Origin: DATJBF01 sp035515475
Lineage (GTDB): Bacteria > Verrucomicrobiota > Verrucomicrobiia > Palsa-1439
Assembly: GCA_035515475.1 (NCBI GenBank)
Contig: DATJBF010000008.1
Coordinates: 1-64,000 of the forward strand
Direction of reading: 5' to 3'
DNA: 64,000 nucleotides
The first letter of the stretch is position 1, and the number at the start of each line of letters is the position of its first letter. Positions 16,098 through 25,011 of the stretch are shown in pieces. Both the position numbers and the translations under genes were made by a program. The notes below the pieces were generated by a model, which made no database searches, was not told the origin of the DNA, and saw only the letters and a program-made list of their open reading frames with translations.

Positions 16098-17861
16098 ATG
16101 CCAACACTGAGCGCGCGAACCATCACTTCCTTGCTCCTGCGCGGTATTCTAGCCCTCGCCGCTGCGACGGCCTTCGGTCAAACCGAAACGCCGACGCCCG
16201 AACAAATCAAGGAGCGGGTTACGATCCGGCGTCCGTACACGATCGGGGAGGAAGCCGAAGTGAACCTGCCCATCGGACAGGCGGTGCAGTTCGACTGTGC
16301 CGACAATCCGTATTGGGTGCGGGAATATATTCTTTATGCCGCGCCTGATAATCAAATCTGGGTCTGCCCTCTCGACGCCGAAGGCGACCAGATGGACACC
16401 AGTGGACCCTGTCTCCAGAAGAAGCGGGGATGGCTCCGACAGATGGCAGATACACCATGTCTGGCGATCATCAAATGGGACCTCCAAGACCAAACGCTGC
16501 GGCTTCACTTCTGCCTGTCCACGGACAAGGAGCGAGACCAACGCGAGTGGGACGAGGCGACCAGGGAAGAATCCAACATGGCTCGTGGACGGAATGACTC
16601 CAGACCATTTCCACCGCGCAAGCTGTCCGAAACCGACCGGCTGGCGGGATTTGCCCGGTTGTGGAGCGAGGTCAAATACAACTTTGCATTCTTCGACCGC
16701 GTTCCCGAGGTGGACTGGGACAAAGTGTTGGTGGAATACATCCCCAAAGTCCAACAGGCGGAGACGGAGGATGAATATTTCTGCGTGCTCGCGCGCTGTC
16801 TGGCCCTGCTGCATGACGGGCATACCGACATCCAAACCGCCATGGCTCACCCGGACTACGGAGCTTATGGGCTACCTCTGGAAGTTCGTTCGTTGGACGG
16901 CAAGCGAGCGGTCATTGTCCGCACGACGCCGGTCGCGGATGTCGGGGGTCCGAAGCGCAAAGAGGAATTCGTCAAAGCGAACTTGAAGCCTGGCGAAGAG
17001 GTCACGCACATCAACGGGCGATCCATCGAAGAGATTCTGGAACGGGGTATTTACCCCTATATCAGCGCTTCCACTCCACAAGGCCGGGATGTGAGAGCTT
17101 ACCCGTGGCTTCTGCTGGGCGAATGCGGTTCCAGGGCCGTTCTGCGCATCAAGGGCTTGGACGGAACCGAGCGTGAAGTGGCCCTGACACGAGGCTCCTA
17201 TCCGAAAAAGCAACCGGCCAACGTCTTCGAGCATCGTGAACTGGACAACGGCATCCACTACGTCAATCTGCCGGGCTTCCAGACAAATCAGGTGGTCAAA
17301 GACTTCGAGAGAATTTTCCCGCAGGTGCAAAAGGCCAAAGGTCTGATCTTGGATATCCGGCACAACGGTGGTGGAAACTCCGGTAACGGTGAGGCGATCG
17401 TCCGCATGCTGATAGATAAACCCATCCAGGCATCACCGTGCAAAACACCCGAAAACGTCGCCGCATTCCGGTGCTGGGGAGTGAAAGAGCAATTCTGTGA
17501 GCTGCGACCCGACTCACTCCAACCCAGCCGGCCAGACCCATTCCTTGGGCCGGTAGCTGTGCTGACCGGGCCGGAAACGTTCAGTGCTGCGGAAGACTTT
17601 GTTGTGCTGCTGCACGCCAGCAGGCGGGCGACGGTCGTCGGCGAACGCACCGGCGGGTCCACCGGCCAACCTCTGACGATTGACCTGCCCGGCGGGGTGA
17701 AGGCCCAAGTCTGCACGAAACACGACACATATCCCAACGGGCGCGAGTTTGTGGGTGTCGGCGTAATCCCCGACGTGGAGATTCATCCCACGGCAGCGGA
17801 TATCGCCACGGATCGAGACGTCGTTCTTAAAAAGGCAATTCAGGTTCTGCTCGCAAGATGA
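16098..17861 (+). CDS. Exported S41 family peptidase (C-terminal-processing/tricorn-like)
   Basis: The protein has 587 residues. A signal peptide covers about 1-29, ending near TAFGQ. An N-terminal region of unknown fold is followed, from about residue 180, by the S41 helper region, a PDZ-like stretch near 270-330 and the catalytic domain. The latter carries GLILDIRHNGGGNSG and ETFSAAEDF, where S496 is the expected nucleophile, then GERTGGSTGQ. Family members degrade misfolded or tagged proteins outside the cytoplasm. It lies 18 nt after the S9 peptidase. Confidence 0.87.
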   Translation: MPTLSARTITSLLLRGILALAAATAFGQTETPTPEQIKERVTIRRPYTIGEEAEVNLPIGQAVQFDCADNPYWVREYILYAAPDNQIWVCPLDAEGDQMDTSGPCLQKKRGWLRQMADTPCLAIIKWDLQDQTLRLHFCLSTDKERDQREWDEATREESNMARGRNDSRPFPPRKLSETDRLAGFARLWSEVKYNFAFFDRVPEVDWDKVLVEYIPKVQQAETEDEYFCVLARCLALLHDGHTDIQTAMAHPDYGAYGLPLEVRSLDGKRAVIVRTTPVADVGGPKRKEEFVKANLKPGEEVTHINGRSIEEILERGIYPYISASTPQGRDVRAYPWLLLGECGSRAVLRIKGLDGTEREVALTRGSYPKKQPANVFEHRELDNGIHYVNLPGFQTNQVVKDFERIFPQVQKAKGLILDIRHNGGGNSGNGEAIVRMLIDKPIQASPCKTPENVAAFRCWGVKEQFCELRPDSLQPSRPDPFLGPVAVLTGPETFSAAEDFVVLLHASRRATVVGERTGGSTGQPLTIDLPGGVKAQVCTKHDTYPNGREFVGVGVIPDVEIHPTAADIATDRDVVLKKAIQVLLAR

Positions 17862-18062
17862 CGCGTATCGAATCCAAAGCGGTTTTTGCCGACATCCGCA
17901 AGGCGGCATGGATTGCATGAGCCAAGGCCCAAGCTGTGGGCCGCACGAACCGACATTGCTAGCTCGCCCGGCGTAAAGATCCGCTGGAAGCTGGCCCAGT
18001 GCGCAGGTGTAGCTGACATCCGGCCAGCAGAGCAGTAAGATGGCAGCGGTAGAGCGAATGGT

Positions 18063-18524
18063 ATGAAACAGCCAACTGCACCGACGAGCCTGGCCATCAA
18101 GATTGTGACCGGATGCGTGCTGGCGTTGGATGCGGGCTTGTATATCGCGGCGTTCTTCCAGCGGAAGTTTCTCTGGGCGGGGATCTTCGTCAGCGTGATT
18201 GTGTTGGGCTGTTACTTCTGCTGGGCGCCGGTGGCCTACGAGTTGAACGATGACGAACTGAAAGTGTCGTTTCGCATCGGTCGTGTTCGCTACCGGCCCG
18301 TGTTGAACTGTTCGATGGTCGAGATATCACTGGGCTTCGGCCTCCGGCTGTGCGGCAACGGCGGATTGTTTGCCGGCTCGGGGATCTTCTGGAGCCGTAA
18401 ACTCGGCGTGTTCCGCGCCTACGTCACCACCAGCAAGCCTGGCACGATGGTGCTGGTGGAAACCGCAAGAACCAGGATCCTCATCAGTCCGGCCAATCCG
18501 CAAGCGTGGCTCACGGCACGGTAA
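18063..18524 (+). CDS. Small membrane protein with PH-like domain
   Basis: The protein has 153 residues. Two membrane helices lie near residues 10-30 and 38-57, followed by a beta-rich segment (YELNDDELKVSFRIGRVRYR and onward) in the pattern of bacterial PH domains. Its 3' end overlaps the end of the convergent gene on the minus strand by 14 nt. No specific function can be assigned. Confidence 0.65.
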   Translation: MKQPTAPTSLAIKIVTGCVLALDAGLYIAAFFQRKFLWAGIFVSVIVLGCYFCWAPVAYELNDDELKVSFRIGRVRYRPVLNCSMVEISLGFGLRLCGNGGLFAGSGIFWSRKLGVFRAYVTTSKPGTMVLVETARTRILISPANPQAWLTAR

Positions 18525-19428
18525 TGTCGTCCATCTGCACGACTTCGAAGTCGCTGCCTTTGACCTGGCCGAGCGTGTGCAGTTCGTCATCGTCCCACCG
18601 CGGGTCGGGCGCGCCGCTGATGTACCAGTTGCTGCCGTTGTCGGCCACGAACATGCCGTACGTCTTCAACGCCGTCAGAATCACCTGCACGTGGGCCGGG
18701 AACGGGGAAATGTCGAAACCCGCTTTCAGACGCACCCGCATGCCCATCGGCGGGAGATTGGTGTCCGTGGACGAACTGGCCCAATGCCGGGCCGGCGACA
18801 CGTAGGCGCGCCGCGTCCGGCTGACCGTGAACCGCAGCGCATGAGCGATCAACCCCTGTTCGACGACTTCATCGTACCGGACCAAGCCGGGGAAGATTGG
18901 CAGACCGGCCGCGTCGGCGGACGTCCAGCCCGCAGGACGCAGCTCGTTGGAATTCAAATCGAACACCGCGCCGGAATCCGCCGTCCACCTCCGGCCGTGA
19001 CGCCGGGCGTTGGACAGCTCGTAGAGTATCCAGTTGTCGCGGTCGATGACGAGGACATGACGGTCGCCTTTCGATTTCTTGCCGCCCTCAATCGGCGCGT
19101 TACGCGGGATCGGAAATGGTCCGGGATCACTCTCGTCACCGTAAGCTCTGTATTTGATCTTCACCAGCTTCTGCGTGCCGGGCACGACGCAGTAGGGGAT
19201 GCCGATGGGCGCGTGTTGCCAGACCGTGCCGAAATCGGGATGCAAACCGGTGTCGAGTCCGATGCTGGCGATGAGGGCATCGGAGTTCGGATCCACCGGC
19301 GCGTCGGAGATGTCGGTATTCCACGGGTTGTCGGCCGGAAAAACCTGCTTGTCGGAGGGCAAGGTCGTGTCCACCGCCCACGCGTTCGCTCCGAGGAGCA
19401 ATGCCAGAACAATGAGTCGCGTTCGCAT
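18511..19428 (-). CDS. Exported protein of unknown function
   Basis: The protein has 305 residues with a clear signal peptide (MRTRLIVLALLLGANAWA). The mature protein has many Trp, Tyr and Asp/Pro turns, and includes NPWNTDISDAPVDPNSDALI and RHVLVIDRDNWILYELS. I do not recognise the family with certainty. The composition and lack of membrane helices suggest a periplasmic or surface protein. It is followed downstream by the convergent PH-like gene. Confidence 0.7.
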   Translation of the reverse strand: MRTRLIVLALLLGANAWAVDTTLPSDKQVFPADNPWNTDISDAPVDPNSDALIASIGLDTGLHPDFGTVWQHAPIGIPYCVVPGTQKLVKIKYRAYGDESDPGPFPIPRNAPIEGGKKSKGDRHVLVIDRDNWILYELSNARRHGRRWTADSGAVFDLNSNELRPAGWTSADAAGLPIFPGLVRYDEVVEQGLIAHALRFTVSRTRRAYVSPARHWASSSTDTNLPPMGMRVRLKAGFDISPFPAHVQVILTALKTYGMFVADNGSNWYISGAPDPRWDDDELHTLGQVKGSDFEVVQMDDITVP

Positions 19429-19509
19429 AACCCATCTCGTGGAGCGACCAGCGTGCCGGTAGATTGCGCAGGCAGGAAGGCCCAGCAGCCGAAGCGTGAG
19501 ATTCGGGTA

Positions 19510-19545
19510 TTCCGCGGCTCCCTTCGACTCCGCTCAGGGCAGGTG
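19510..19545. repeat. Dispersed repeat with CTTCGACTCCGCTCAGGGCA core
   Basis: The core at 19519-19543 matches the in-frame copy inside uvrA at 33264-33287 except for about one position. Here it lies between two genes. Confidence 0.6.
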
Positions 19546-19618
19546 CGCCGCGTATGGAGCGAACCGGGGTTGCCGTCGCTGGTCAGTTTCTTGCCACGCT
19601 GTGGCAACGCGGTTGCCG

Positions 19619-20794
19619 TTACGGCGCCGCGACGCTCACCTCGATGGGCGACGCGAGCCCTTGGGCGAACTCATCGACGTACGTCTTCCACGCGTCGAGG
19701 CTGGTGAACGGCCCGGCCTTGTCCCAGCAGAACCCGGCCCAGAATGAAACCGGGCCGTCGGCCGGCACCTTGGCCAACATGAGCAGGTTCCGCTTGTCCT
19801 CGGTTTGTCTCTCGAAGAGCTTCGGGTCGACGATCACTGCGAGACCCTGCATGCCGGCGTTCTTTTCCATCGGCTCCCATTTCGCCAGCCAGGCGTGCTC
19901 ACTGTTCAGCGCCTTTTCTTCGCCGTCCACTTTCTTGAGGCCGACGGCCATGGTCAGGGTCACCGGCTTCTCGGGCCGGCTGTAGGCTTTGTAGAAGCTC
20001 TGGTAATGATTGAGATTCTGTCCGGCATCGAGCGTGACGCGTTTGACCTCGCTGGCGCCCACACCGTTCACGTCGAATGGATCGTAAACGAGTTCGAAGA
20101 CGACGCGGATCGGTCCGTTGGCCAGCACCCGCGAGTCGACGAAGTTGTTCGCCACCCAGAGCTTGTCCGCCGCCCAGATCCCGGTCCCGCCGCAGCCGCG
20201 GGTCTGGCCGGCGGTATAATCGTCAAACCCGTCGCCTTCATCGGCGTGATAATTGTCCACCATGTACCACTCATCGATCACCATCCGCGGCGTGCGTTTC
20301 GACCAGACATCGATGCTGCTGCTGATCAGGGGTTCGCCTGCCCACGTTTCCAGTGCTTTGCCGTAGGTGCGATGCGCGATCCGGTCGTTCTCCCACGCAA
20401 AATCGTCGAACCGTTCCCGGACAAACCGTCCGTGCGCCTTGAACTGTTCTCTGGTGTACTCCTGTTTCGCGCCGGCGTAGGCCGTGAATGACTTCGTCTC
20501 TTTGGGAGCGAAATTGGCCTGGAAAATCACGATGTCCGGCGTGTGATACGCGTCGTAGTCGGTGTCGACCGCCTGACACAACACTTCGTTGCCGGCGACG
20601 TCCCGGACGTGAATCTTGGTCAGATCATCGCCGAGCGGGGCGAGATCTTTCGCCGACAGCTCAATCGTCTGGCTGGGCCGGGCAAACGACAGCGTGTTGA
20701 CGGCTTTCACCGTTAGTTGATTGCCCGCTGCCAGACACAAGTTTGGCAGGGCAACAAGTGTCACGACGACCAACGCCTTTTCAGATTTCGTCAT
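19619..20794 (-). CDS. Exported DUF4861 family protein
   Basis: The protein has 391 residues. The ATG at 20794 follows AAGGAGCG and is the start of a signal peptide ending near NLCLAAG. Residues about 25-390 match my recollection of DUF4861, including VKAVNTLSFARPSQTIELSA, HVRDVAGNEVLCQ, DYDAYHTPDIVIFQ and the GYGFDDYTA-like DGFDDYTAG stretch. The family is secreted and often found near polysaccharide-degrading genes, but no such enzymes lie here. Its biochemical role is not established. Confidence 0.75.
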   Translation of the reverse strand: MTKSEKALVVVTLVALPNLCLAAGNQLTVKAVNTLSFARPSQTIELSAKDLAPLGDDLTKIHVRDVAGNEVLCQAVDTDYDAYHTPDIVIFQANFAPKETKSFTAYAGAKQEYTREQFKAHGRFVRERFDDFAWENDRIAHRTYGKALETWAGEPLISSSIDVWSKRTPRMVIDEWYMVDNYHADEGDGFDDYTAGQTRGCGGTGIWAADKLWVANNFVDSRVLANGPIRVVFELVYDPFDVNGVGASEVKRVTLDAGQNLNHYQSFYKAYSRPEKPVTLTMAVGLKKVDGEEKALNSEHAWLAKWEPMEKNAGMQGLAVIVDPKLFERQTEDKRNLLMLAKVPADGPVSFWAGFCWDKAGPFTSLDAWKTYVDEFAQGLASPIEVSVAAP

Positions 20795-20909
20795 GGGAAA
20801 CGCTCCTTTTTTCTTCGGGCTCGCGAGTCCCGATTGCTTGATCGAGCCTGCAATACCGGACAAACAAAGTCAATTGTTTCGGCGGTTTGGGAAAATCTGG
20901 TCTGAAATC

Positions 20910-20982
20910 TGTAGCGGCGGTCTATGACCGTCGACAACAGAAGACGCTGGCTGCCACGGCGCTCACAGGGCGCCGCTACAGT
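20910..20982. repeat. Dispersed repeat, GTAGCGGCGGTCTATGACCG family
   Basis: The element has conserved ends (GTAGCGGCGGTCTATGACCG and CGCTCACAGGGCGCCGCTACA) around a variable middle, and the ends are roughly complementary. Another copy lies in frame inside uvrA at 33566-33633 and a shortened one at 34336-34366. It sits between pdxA and the DUF4861 gene. Confidence 0.7.
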
Positions 20983-21000
20983 ACGGCTGACGTCTGCGCC

Positions 21001-21834
21001 CTACCGCGCCAACTGCGCGGCGAGGTTGATCGCGGCGATCATGCTGGCGGGGTTGGCGATACCTTTGCCGGCGATGTCGAACGCCGTGCCGTGGTCGGGC
21101 GAGGTGCGGACGAATGGCAACCCCAACGTCAGATTCACACCCGAATCGAACGCGATCATCTTGAGCGGTGCCAAACCCTGATCGTGGTACATCGCCACCA
21201 CCGCGTCGAATCCACCGTGATAGGCTTTATGAAACAGCGTGTCGGCCGGCCACGGGCCGCTGACTCCGGGAAGTCTGTGGGCGACCCGGCGCACCGCCGG
21301 TGCAATGATGCGTCGCTCTTCGTCACCCAGCAGACCGTCTTCCCCGGCATGTGGATTCAAGCCGGCCACGCCGATCTTCGGTCGACGGATGCCGAAGCGC
21401 TTGCAGACGTCGTGAGAAAGCTCGATCACTTCGATGATCCGTCTCGCCGAGAGCAACCGAGGCACTTTGGCTATCGGCACGTGAATCGTCGCCAAGGCGA
21501 CCCGCAACGGTCCACCCACGAGCATCATGGCAAATCGTTTTGTCCGGGCGATGTGCGCCAGCAACTCGGTGTGGCCTTCGAATGGATAACCCGCGTCGCG
21601 CAGGAGTTGCTTGCTGATGGGCGCGGTAACGAGCGCGGCCAGTTCGCCTGCAAGACAGCGTTTCGCACCGTCAACGATCCAGTCGGCGGCATCGGCCCGG
21701 CGTTTGGTGCGCGGGTTGCCGATGACCTCGTAGTCGAATCGTTTGTCGAGCTTGCGCGACGCGAGGGCTTTGGCGACGATTTCCGGGCCGATGCCGGCCA
21801 CGTCGCCCAGCGTGATGCCAATGCGCGGTTTCAT
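21001..21834 (-). CDS. pdxA: 4-hydroxythreonine-4-phosphate dehydrogenase (pyridoxal phosphate synthesis)
   Basis: The protein has 277 residues from the ATG at 21834 (MKPRIGITLGDVAGIGPEIV). PdxA oxidises 4-phosphohydroxy-L-threonine with NAD in the vitamin B6 pathway. Diagnostic parts are present: GDVAGIGPEI, VTAPISK, GHTELLA, the metal-binding region GLNPHAGEDGLLG and YHDQGLAPLKM, then PDHGTAFDIAGKG. The usual length is about 330; the shortfall falls between the first motif and VTAPISK, so this is a compact version rather than a truncation. The gene follows the surA-like gene with a spacer containing tandem short repeats. Confidence 0.9.
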   Translation of the reverse strand: MKPRIGITLGDVAGIGPEIVAKALASRKLDKRFDYEVIGNPRTKRRADAADWIVDGAKRCLAGELAALVTAPISKQLLRDAGYPFEGHTELLAHIARTKRFAMMLVGGPLRVALATIHVPIAKVPRLLSARRIIEVIELSHDVCKRFGIRRPKIGVAGLNPHAGEDGLLGDEERRIIAPAVRRVAHRLPGVSGPWPADTLFHKAYHGGFDAVVAMYHDQGLAPLKMIAFDSGVNLTLGLPFVRTSPDHGTAFDIAGKGIANPASMIAAINLAAQLAR

Positions 21835-21837
21835 GGG

Positions 21838-21880
21838 AAATGGAGTATTGGAGTAACGGAGTGTTGGAGTAATGGGGTCG
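21838..21880. repeat. Short tandem repeat, GGAGTATTGGAGTAACGGAG type
   Basis: Units of about 10-11 bp of the form GGAGTAnTG are repeated upstream of the pdxA start codon. The reverse complement of this array matches the in-frame stretch in uvrA at 31241-31275. Confidence 0.6.
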
Positions 21881-21945
21881 ACACGATCTGCCGACGTCCC
21901 GTCAGACAATACTCCAAGACCCCATCAGTCCATCGCCCCATTCCG

Positions 21946-23199
21946 TCAGAAGAGGCGGATATACGCCTTGGCGCGGAGGTCTTTGACCCAGTCTTCCTGC
22001 ATCTTGGCGCGTTGCTGCTGCAACAGGGTTTTCTCGATGTCGTCGCGCACCTCGGCCAGCGGAATCGTGTGTGCCGGTCTCACGTCGTCAACTTCCAAGA
22101 TGTAGTAGCCTTCGGCAGTCTCGATAATGCGGCTGTGTTGGCCCGGCTTTAGTTTGAAAGCGGTTTCGTTGAGTTCCTTGCGCAAGATATCCCGGCCGAT
22201 CCAGCCCCAATCGCCGCCTTCCTTCGCCTCTTTGGCCTCTGAATACACCTTGGCCATGCTTTCGAAGCTGTCGCCCGCATCGAGCTTGGCCAGAATCTCC
22301 TCGGCCAGCTCGCGTTGGGGATCGACGGGCGGCGGAGTCGGCTTGCTGACCGCTACCGCATTCGTCTCCGCCGCCGGGGCATTTGTCGTCGCAGCGCCTG
22401 CCTCGGCGACCGTCGTGGTGGATGCGATGGCTTGGACGTTGTTGGTGCCAGGGATCTCGCCGGCGGACGGGGCGATCGTTGTCGCCGCGCTTGCCGGGGG
22501 CGCCAGTCCTGCCGCTTCGTTGGTGGACGCAGTGGCTGCCGGCGCGGCGGTTGGTTGGCTGACCGGTTGACTGCGTTTGATGAAGATCATCCGCAGTTTG
22601 ATCTGGTCGCCGACCTTGTACTGGTCGAGGTTGTCCTGGTAATACTTTTCGATCTTGTAGGGCGACACGATGACGGCCTGCTGGGTTTTGTGGCCGCGCA
22701 TGGCCTGAACGATCACCCGGTCGCGCACCTGGTCGCGGTATTGCGACAGCGTGAGGTTCTCGGCCTCGAGTGTCTTGATGAACGTGGCGCGGTTCCCGCC
22801 GTAGTCGTCGGCAATGATGTCGTTGATCTGCTGGTCGACGACCGTTTCCGGGATCTTGTACCCTTTGGTATTGAATTCCTGGATGATGAGCGCCCGTTCG
22901 ATGAGGCTGTTCAGCGCGTCCATTTGTGCCTTCCGCACCTGGTCCACCAACTCCTGGCCCGAGAAATTGCGCCGAAGTTGTTGGACTACGGGCTGGACGA
23001 ACTGGCGAACCTCACTGTAGGTGATGATGTTGGAGTTGACGATGGCGGCCACGCCGTCGATGATTTCCGCGCCCCGAACCGTGCCGGCGAACGCCAAGAT
23101 TGTCACCACCACCGCGGCCATCCGTCGCCCTGCAATTCCTGCTCGCGATGACCCGATCCGGTTGTCCGCGGCGAGACCGCTCTCGGAAGTCTTCAACAT
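21946..23199 (-). CDS. SurA-like periplasmic chaperone/peptidyl-prolyl isomerase
   Basis: The protein has 417 residues from the ATG at 23199; the open frame extends further but would overlap pckA. A signal or anchor segment lies near 20-45 (AAVVVTILAFAGTVRG). Residues about 47-200 resemble the SurA N-terminal chaperone domain (IIDGVAAIVNSNIITYSEVR). A parvulin-type PpiC domain starts near 212 (YKVGDQIKLRMIFIKR) but is split by some 80 residues of Ala/Thr/Pro-rich sequence, and then resumes with EEILAKLDAGDSFESMAKVY and GGDWGWIGRDIL. The role is likely folding of outer membrane proteins. The low-complexity insert is unusual. Confidence 0.83.
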   Translation of the reverse strand: MLKTSESGLAADNRIGSSRAGIAGRRMAAVVVTILAFAGTVRGAEIIDGVAAIVNSNIITYSEVRQFVQPVVQQLRRNFSGQELVDQVRKAQMDALNSLIERALIIQEFNTKGYKIPETVVDQQINDIIADDYGGNRATFIKTLEAENLTLSQYRDQVRDRVIVQAMRGHKTQQAVIVSPYKIEKYYQDNLDQYKVGDQIKLRMIFIKRSQPVSQPTAAPAATASTNEAAGLAPPASAATTIAPSAGEIPGTNNVQAIASTTTVAEAGAATTNAPAAETNAVAVSKPTPPPVDPQRELAEEILAKLDAGDSFESMAKVYSEAKEAKEGGDWGWIGRDILRKELNETAFKLKPGQHSRIIETAEGYYILEVDDVRPAHTIPLAEVRDDIEKTLLQQQRAKMQEDWVKDLRAKAYIRLF

Positions 23200-23288
23200 G
23201 TCACGGGAGAATAACCGAACACCGCCTCGCGGTGCAAGCTGTTGAACGCGTTTGTATGCCGCGAGCCGGCTCGCGGCCACGATGGGTC

Positions 23289-24866
23289 TCAGACTTTCGG
23301 ACCGGCCGCGACGATCTCGGCACGGGCGTCTTTGAATTGCTCGAAGTTCTTGGCGAACTTTGCGGCGAGGTCGCGGGCACGGCGTTCGTAATCCTTGGGG
23401 TTCTTGGCACAGAGGCGCGGGTCGAGCATTTCCCGCGGCATTTCGGGCAACGCCTTCGGCACCTCGAAGCGGAAGACCGGGTCGATCCAAAACTCGGCGC
23501 GATCGAGCGAGCCGTCCAGCATGTTCGCCACGTTGTGCCGATTGTTCCAGAGCGGAATGCGCGGGCCCTGGCCGAACGGATTCCCCACCCAGCCGGTGTT
23601 CAACAAATAACAGTGCACGTTGTGCTGTTTCATCTTCTGGGCCAGCATCTCCGCGTAGACCTGCGGCGGCAACGGCAAAAACGGCGCGCCGAAACAGGTC
23701 GAGAACGTCGGCGTCGGATCCTTGCCCAGGTTGGCCTCGGTGCCCGCGAGCGACGCGGTGTAGCCGGCCATGAAGTGATACATCGCTTGCGCGGGATTGA
23801 GCCGCGCGACGGGCGGTAGCACGCCGAACGCGTCGCACGCCAGGAACACGATCGCTTTCGGATGCCCCCCCATGCCGCCGGGCACGGCGTTGGGAATGAA
23901 TTCCAACGGATACGCGCAACGCGTGTTCTCCGTGATCGAATCATCGAAGTAATCCGCCTCGCGCGTTTCGGGATTGACGGCGACGTTCTCGATGACCGAG
24001 CCGAACCGGATGGCGTTCCAGATCATCGGCTCGCGTTCCTTCGTCAGTTTGATGCACTTCGCGTAACAGCCGCCTTCGAAATTGAATACGCCCTGATCGC
24101 TCCAGCCGTGTTCGTCGTCGCCGATCAGGCCGCGCGCCGGATCGGCCGAGAGCGTCGTCTTGCCCGTGCCGCTCAGTCCGAAGAAGATCGCCACGTCGCC
24201 GTCGTTGCCGACGTTGGCCGAACAGTGCATGGGGAGCACGCCTTTTGGGGGCAGCATGAAGTTGAGGACGCTGAAGATGCTCTTCTTGATCTCACCGGCG
24301 TACTGCGTGCCGCCAATCAGCACGGTCTTGCGGGAAAAATCGACAATGACAAACGCTTCGCTGTTGAGCTTGTGCTTCTTGGGATCAGCGAGAAACCGGC
24401 AGGCGTTGATGACCGTCCACTCCGGCACGTGCGACTTGAGCTGCTCCGAGGTGGCCCGACGGAACAGCTGTTTCACGAACAGATTGTGCCAGGCCAACTC
24501 CGTAACAATGCGGATCGGCATCGTATACCGCGGATCGGCGCCCGCATAACCGTCCATCACGAACAATTCGCGTCCCTGCAGGTATGCCAGGACTTCCTGG
24601 CGTAGTCCGAGGTAATTCTTCTCCGTGATCGGCTGGTTGATCTTGCCCCACCAGATCTTGTCTCTGGTCGATGGCTCGTCGACGACCCATTTGTCGCGGG
24701 GCGAGCGGCCCGTGCGTTTGCCCGTCAACGCGTTCAATGCGCCGCTGCTCGTCAGCATGCCCTCGCCGCGCCGGATCGATTCTTCCACCAACTGCGCCAC
24801 CGGCAGGTTCCAATGCACTGTACCCGGGCTTACAATCCCATGATGTTCCAATCCGTATTGGCTCAT
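23289..24866 (-). CDS. pckA: ATP-dependent phosphoenolpyruvate carboxykinase
   Basis: The protein has 525 residues from the ATG at 24866 (MSQYGLEHHGIVSPG), a normal length. It converts oxaloacetate and ATP to PEP, CO2 and ADP in gluconeogenesis. The P-loop FGLSGTGKTTLSADP identifies the ATP form, with GDDEHGWSDQGVFNFEGGCY, the oxaloacetate-binding LTGKRTGRSPRDKW and the FSACFG-like FSTCFGAPFLPLPP. A PEP carboxylase gene in the same window provides the opposing anaplerotic step. Confidence 0.96.
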   Translation of the reverse strand: MSQYGLEHHGIVSPGTVHWNLPVAQLVEESIRRGEGMLTSSGALNALTGKRTGRSPRDKWVVDEPSTRDKIWWGKINQPITEKNYLGLRQEVLAYLQGRELFVMDGYAGADPRYTMPIRIVTELAWHNLFVKQLFRRATSEQLKSHVPEWTVINACRFLADPKKHKLNSEAFVIVDFSRKTVLIGGTQYAGEIKKSIFSVLNFMLPPKGVLPMHCSANVGNDGDVAIFFGLSGTGKTTLSADPARGLIGDDEHGWSDQGVFNFEGGCYAKCIKLTKEREPMIWNAIRFGSVIENVAVNPETREADYFDDSITENTRCAYPLEFIPNAVPGGMGGHPKAIVFLACDAFGVLPPVARLNPAQAMYHFMAGYTASLAGTEANLGKDPTPTFSTCFGAPFLPLPPQVYAEMLAQKMKQHNVHCYLLNTGWVGNPFGQGPRIPLWNNRHNVANMLDGSLDRAEFWIDPVFRFEVPKALPEMPREMLDPRLCAKNPKDYERRARDLAAKFAKNFEQFKDARAEIVAAGPKV

Positions 24867-24948
24867 AATATTAGGTTTCCTCGCCTTAGGATGCGTAACC
24901 GCGCCCTGCACGCTTTTACCGATTTTTCTGCAAAAGCGCAACAGGAAA

Positions 24949-25003
24949 GGACGCCTTCACCGCGAAGCGCACGAAGAACACGAAGGCTTCGTGAACTTCA
25001 TTT
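24949..25003. repeat. Dispersed repeat with CACGAAG units
   Basis: GCGAAGCGCACGAAGAACAC and the following AAGGCTTCGTGAA form an imperfect inverted array between the pckA start and the end of the radical SAM gene. A related array lies at 28833-28918. Confidence 0.5.
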
Positions 25004-25011
25004 CGGCGCGG

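Noticed and set aside
14047..16107. A 686-codon open frame antisense to the S9 peptidase gene
   Set aside because: The plus strand encodes a complete S9 peptidase with signal peptide and catalytic triad. The antisense frame has no motif and results from GC-rich codon use.
23200..23919. N-terminal extension of the SurA-like protein over pckA
   Set aside because: The extension has no domain content, and the ATG at 23199 is directly followed by a signal-type segment.
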